A DNA stretch of 7,279 bases, taken from the NCBI GenBank assembly GCA_024403175.1, contig JAKSSI010000065.1, positions 1-7,279 of the forward strand, read 5' to 3'. The notes under the pieces were generated by a model. The model was not told where the DNA came from, made no database searches, and saw nothing but the letters and a program-made list of their open reading frames with translations. Position numbers and translations under genes: made by a program. Positions 5,531-7,279 of this stretch are shown one piece after another; the stretch's first letter is position 1, and each line of letters starts with the position of its first letter. Source of the stretch: Clostridia bacterium (lineage in GTDB: Bacteria > Bacillota_A > Clostridia > Peptostreptococcales > Anaerovoracaceae).

Positions 5531-6178
5531 TTAGATGTGAAAACACTTTTTAAGATTCTCAAAGTCTGTAAGCACAAGAATAGTGCTATCTTCTTCAAGA
5601 ATTGTATCTGGAGTAATTGTAAAATTCATAGAACCATTCTTCTTAATAGCAAGAAGGTTTATTCCATACTTACCTCTTAAGTTAAGTTCCTTTACAGAGC
5701 AGTTAACCCATTCATCAGGCACTGCAACTTCTGTAATAGAATGGTCTTCATTAAGTTCTACATAATCGTAAATCTTATCTTCGCTGTACTTAATTGCAGT
5801 CCATCTAGCAATTTCTCTTTCAGGATAAATAACTTCGTCTGCGCCGTTCTTTAAAAGAAGCTTTTCGTGAATATCTGTTTCAGCTCTGGAAACAACATAC
5901 TTTGCGCCAAGTTCCTTAAGAAGAGCTGTTGTGATAAGAGAGCTCTTAAAATCCTGACCAACAGTAACTATGCAAAGATCGTAAGATGGAATATCCAAAG
6001 ACTGAAGGAAATCAGGATTTGTGATATCGCCAATCTGTCCGTTTGTAACTTTATCGATAATATTGTTTACGCGTTCTTCGTCTTGATCTATAGCCATTAC
6101 CTGGTGACCCATTTCATAAAGCTGATCTACTACATGAACGCCAAATCTGCCAAGTCCAATAAGTAAAATAGATTTCAT
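5531..6178 (-). CDS. ktrA: Potassium uptake regulatory subunit KtrA (TrkA family)
   Basis: This 215-residue cytosolic protein forms the RCK gating ring of the Ktr K+ channel and is close to B. subtilis KtrA (about 222). The N-terminal RCK domain (1-125) is a Rossmann fold. It has GLGRFG (8-13) for the dinucleotide/ATP phosphates, Asp31 at the end of strand 2 and the YPE segment (118-120). The C-terminal RCK_C domain (about 135-215) has Arg168 and Asn174 in LNLRGKYGINLLAI, spaced as the cyclic-di-AMP contacts of Staphylococcus KtrA. ADP/ATP exchange in the N-domain and cyclic-di-AMP in the C-domain are the known regulators of the family. AAAGGAG lies six bases before the ATG. The gene is 16 bases after ktrB, the usual partner order, and directly precedes the MATE gene. 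Confidence 0.93.
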   Translation of the reverse strand: MKSILLIGLGRFGVHVVDQLYEMGHQVMAIDQDEERVNNIIDKVTNGQIGDITNPDFLQSLDIPSYDLCIVTVGQDFKSSLITTALLKELGAKYVVSRAETDIHEKLLLKNGADEVIYPEREIARWTAIKYSEDKIYDYVELNEDHSITEVAVPDEWVNCSVKELNLRGKYGINLLAIKKNGSMNFTITPDTILEEDSTILVLTDFENLKKCFHI

Positions 6179-6184
6179 AATTAA

Positions 6185-6191
6185 CTCCTTT
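6185..6191 (-). promoter_or_regulatory. Ribosome binding site of ktrA
   Basis: AAAGGAG on the minus strand is six bases before the ktrA ATG, inside the 16-base ktrB-ktrA gap. It is near-consensus. By contrast, the MATE gene that follows has no visible site. Confidence 0.75.
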
Positions 6192-6194
6192 ACT

Positions 6195-7279
6195 TTAGCC
6201 TACTGTAATTTTATCTACAGGAAGTTTGGATAGTTTCTTAGGAACGCCCCTTGAAACTGCGTATATAAGGGTTAAACCGCCTAAACGGCCGATAAACATA
6301 AGTAACATGATAATTACTCTAGACACTCCGCCAAGAGTTGGTGTAAGGCCTAAAGAAAGGCCTACAGTGCCTACTGCAGATGCTGTTTCGAAAAGACATG
6401 CATCCATTGGAACACCTTCAAGTCTGCTGATAATCATAGCAGCGCCAACAAATAGTGTTACATATATCATAAGAAGCGCAGAGGCATTAGAAGCAGTACC
6501 CTTTTCGATACGTCTTCCGAAAACTTCGGCATCTTCTTTTTGTTTCATAGTTGCAATAGCGTTTAAAACAAGAACTGCTAAAGTAGTTGTCTTAAGACCA
6601 CCGGCTGTAGAACCAGGGCTACCACCAACAAGCATTAAAGGAATCATCATTGCTCTGCCAGCGCCTGAGAGCATATTGTAATCAGTTGTGTTAAAACCTG
6701 CTGTTCTTGTTGTTACAGACTGGAATAAAGAACAAGAAAGTCTTTCAACAAAAGGCAGGTTCGCATACTCTAAGTTGAAGAATAAAAACGCCGGAATGAC
6801 AATTAAAATTGCAGATGTGGTAAGTATTACCTTGCTCTGCATTTTGTAGAACTGGAACTTTGTTTTGTGGGTCAGAATGTCATCCCAAGTAAGAAAGCCT
6901 ATACCACCAACGATAATTAAAAGCATAATTACCACATTGAAATAAAGGTTTCCGCTAAGAGATGTTAAAGACTGATAAGGAGCAGCAGCTGTGCCCATTA
7001 AATCAAATCCTGCATTACAGAACGCAGAAATGGAATGGAAGAAAGACATCCAAATTCCTCTTAAGCCAAACATCGGAATGAATACCGGCATAAGAAGAAC
7101 CGCACCTATTGCTTCAACAATTGCCACGTGCTTTAAGATAAAAATCGTAAAATCACCAATGCCTCCAAGCTTATGTGCAGAAACTGTAGTCTGCATAGTT
7201 TCTCTTTCTTTAAGAGAAATCTTTCGGCCCGAAAGAACGGCAAAGAAAGTAAACAGTGTCATAAATGACAAACCGCCAA
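6195..7279 (-). CDS. ktrB: Potassium uptake channel subunit KtrB (TrkH family), N-terminus beyond window
   Basis: This is the membrane pore of the Ktr K+ uptake system (Na+-dependent in several characterised members). The 360 visible residues run from the right edge to a TAA at 6195-6197. The visible part begins GGLSFMTLFTFFAVLSG, which is internal to the family alignment. The frame stays open to the edge, and the TTG at 7271 is not a credible start; about 80-100 N-terminal residues including the first pore loop are probably missing. Three of the four pseudo-repeated filter loops are present: SAFCNAGF, TTRTAGFN and GTVGLSLG, each with the conserved filter glycine. The conserved GGSPGSTAGGLKTTT block is also present, as is the C-terminal FIGRLGGLTL. 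ktrA follows 16 bases later. Identity is very secure; KtrB is preferred over TrkH because of the length and the small partner KtrA. Confidence 0.93.
   Translation of the reverse strand, partial: GGLSFMTLFTFFAVLSGRKISLKERETMQTTVSAHKLGGIGDFTIFILKHVAIVEAIGAVLLMPVFIPMFGLRGIWMSFFHSISAFCNAGFDLMGTAAAPYQSLTSLSGNLYFNVVIMLLIIVGGIGFLTWDDILTHKTKFQFYKMQSKVILTTSAILIVIPAFLFFNLEYANLPFVERLSCSLFQSVTTRTAGFNTTDYNMLSGAGRAMMIPLMLVGGSPGSTAGGLKTTTLAVLVLNAIATMKQKEDAEVFGRRIEKGTASNASALLMIYVTLFVGAAMIISRLEGVPMDACLFETASAVGTVGLSLGLTPTLGGVSRVIIMLLMFIGRLGGLTLIYAVSRGVPKKLSKLPVDKITVG

Noticed and set aside
6226..6681. Open frame of 151 codons on the plus strand
   Set aside because: It is antisense to the conserved C-terminal half of KtrB, has no ribosome binding site, and its product looks like no known protein.
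7263..7271. TTG at 7271 as the start of KtrB
   Set aside because: The frame continues to the window edge with GG before it, and the sequence there matches the interior of the family. The gene is simply cut by the window.
1..7279. CRISPR arrays, tRNA/rRNA genes, insertion sequences, riboswitches
   Set aside because: I looked for direct repeats with regular spacers, tRNA-like cloverleaf segments, transposase frames and long structured leaders, and found none. The only long spacer (1724-1893) is explained by promoters and operators.

Overview
The window looks like a cation-transport region from a low-GC Gram-positive bacterium, most likely a member of the Clostridia. The evidence is AT-rich DNA, AGGAG-type ribosome binding sites, a short clostridial-style FeoB with a separate small FeoA, a short DtxR/MntR-type repressor, and a KtrAB potassium uptake pair. 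No rRNA or other taxonomic marker is present, so the assignment is tentative.

Left part (1-1893, genes on the minus strand): feoA and feoB encode ferrous iron uptake. FeoB runs off the left edge, leaving 468 N-terminal residues. The 170-base divergent spacer 1724-1893 holds a strong feoA promoter whose spacer, -10 box and start region are covered by two GTTAG...CTAAC palindromes. A third such palindrome, preceded by a small terminator-like hairpin, lies between feoA and feoB.

Centre (1894-4209, plus strand): a DtxR-family metal-dependent repressor with its own promoter is followed, nine bases after its stop codon, by a 641-residue protein. That protein joins an N-terminal cyclic-nucleotide-binding domain to an NhaC-type Na+/H+ antiporter. 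This fusion is the most unusual object in the window.

Right part (4202-7279, minus strand): the order of transcription is ktrB (runs off the right edge), ktrA, then a MATE-family efflux transporter. The MATE gene starts three bases after the ktrA stop codon, and its end overlaps the end of the antiporter gene by 8 bases, tail to tail.

Taken together, the region handles Fe2+, Na+/H+ and K+. The repressor probably shuts off feoA and feoB when metal is plentiful. The antiporter shares its transcript with the repressor and appears to have a cytosolic nucleotide sensor. KtrA, which gates KtrB, carries residues consistent with cyclic-di-AMP binding. Every stretch longer than 300 bases contains a gene.
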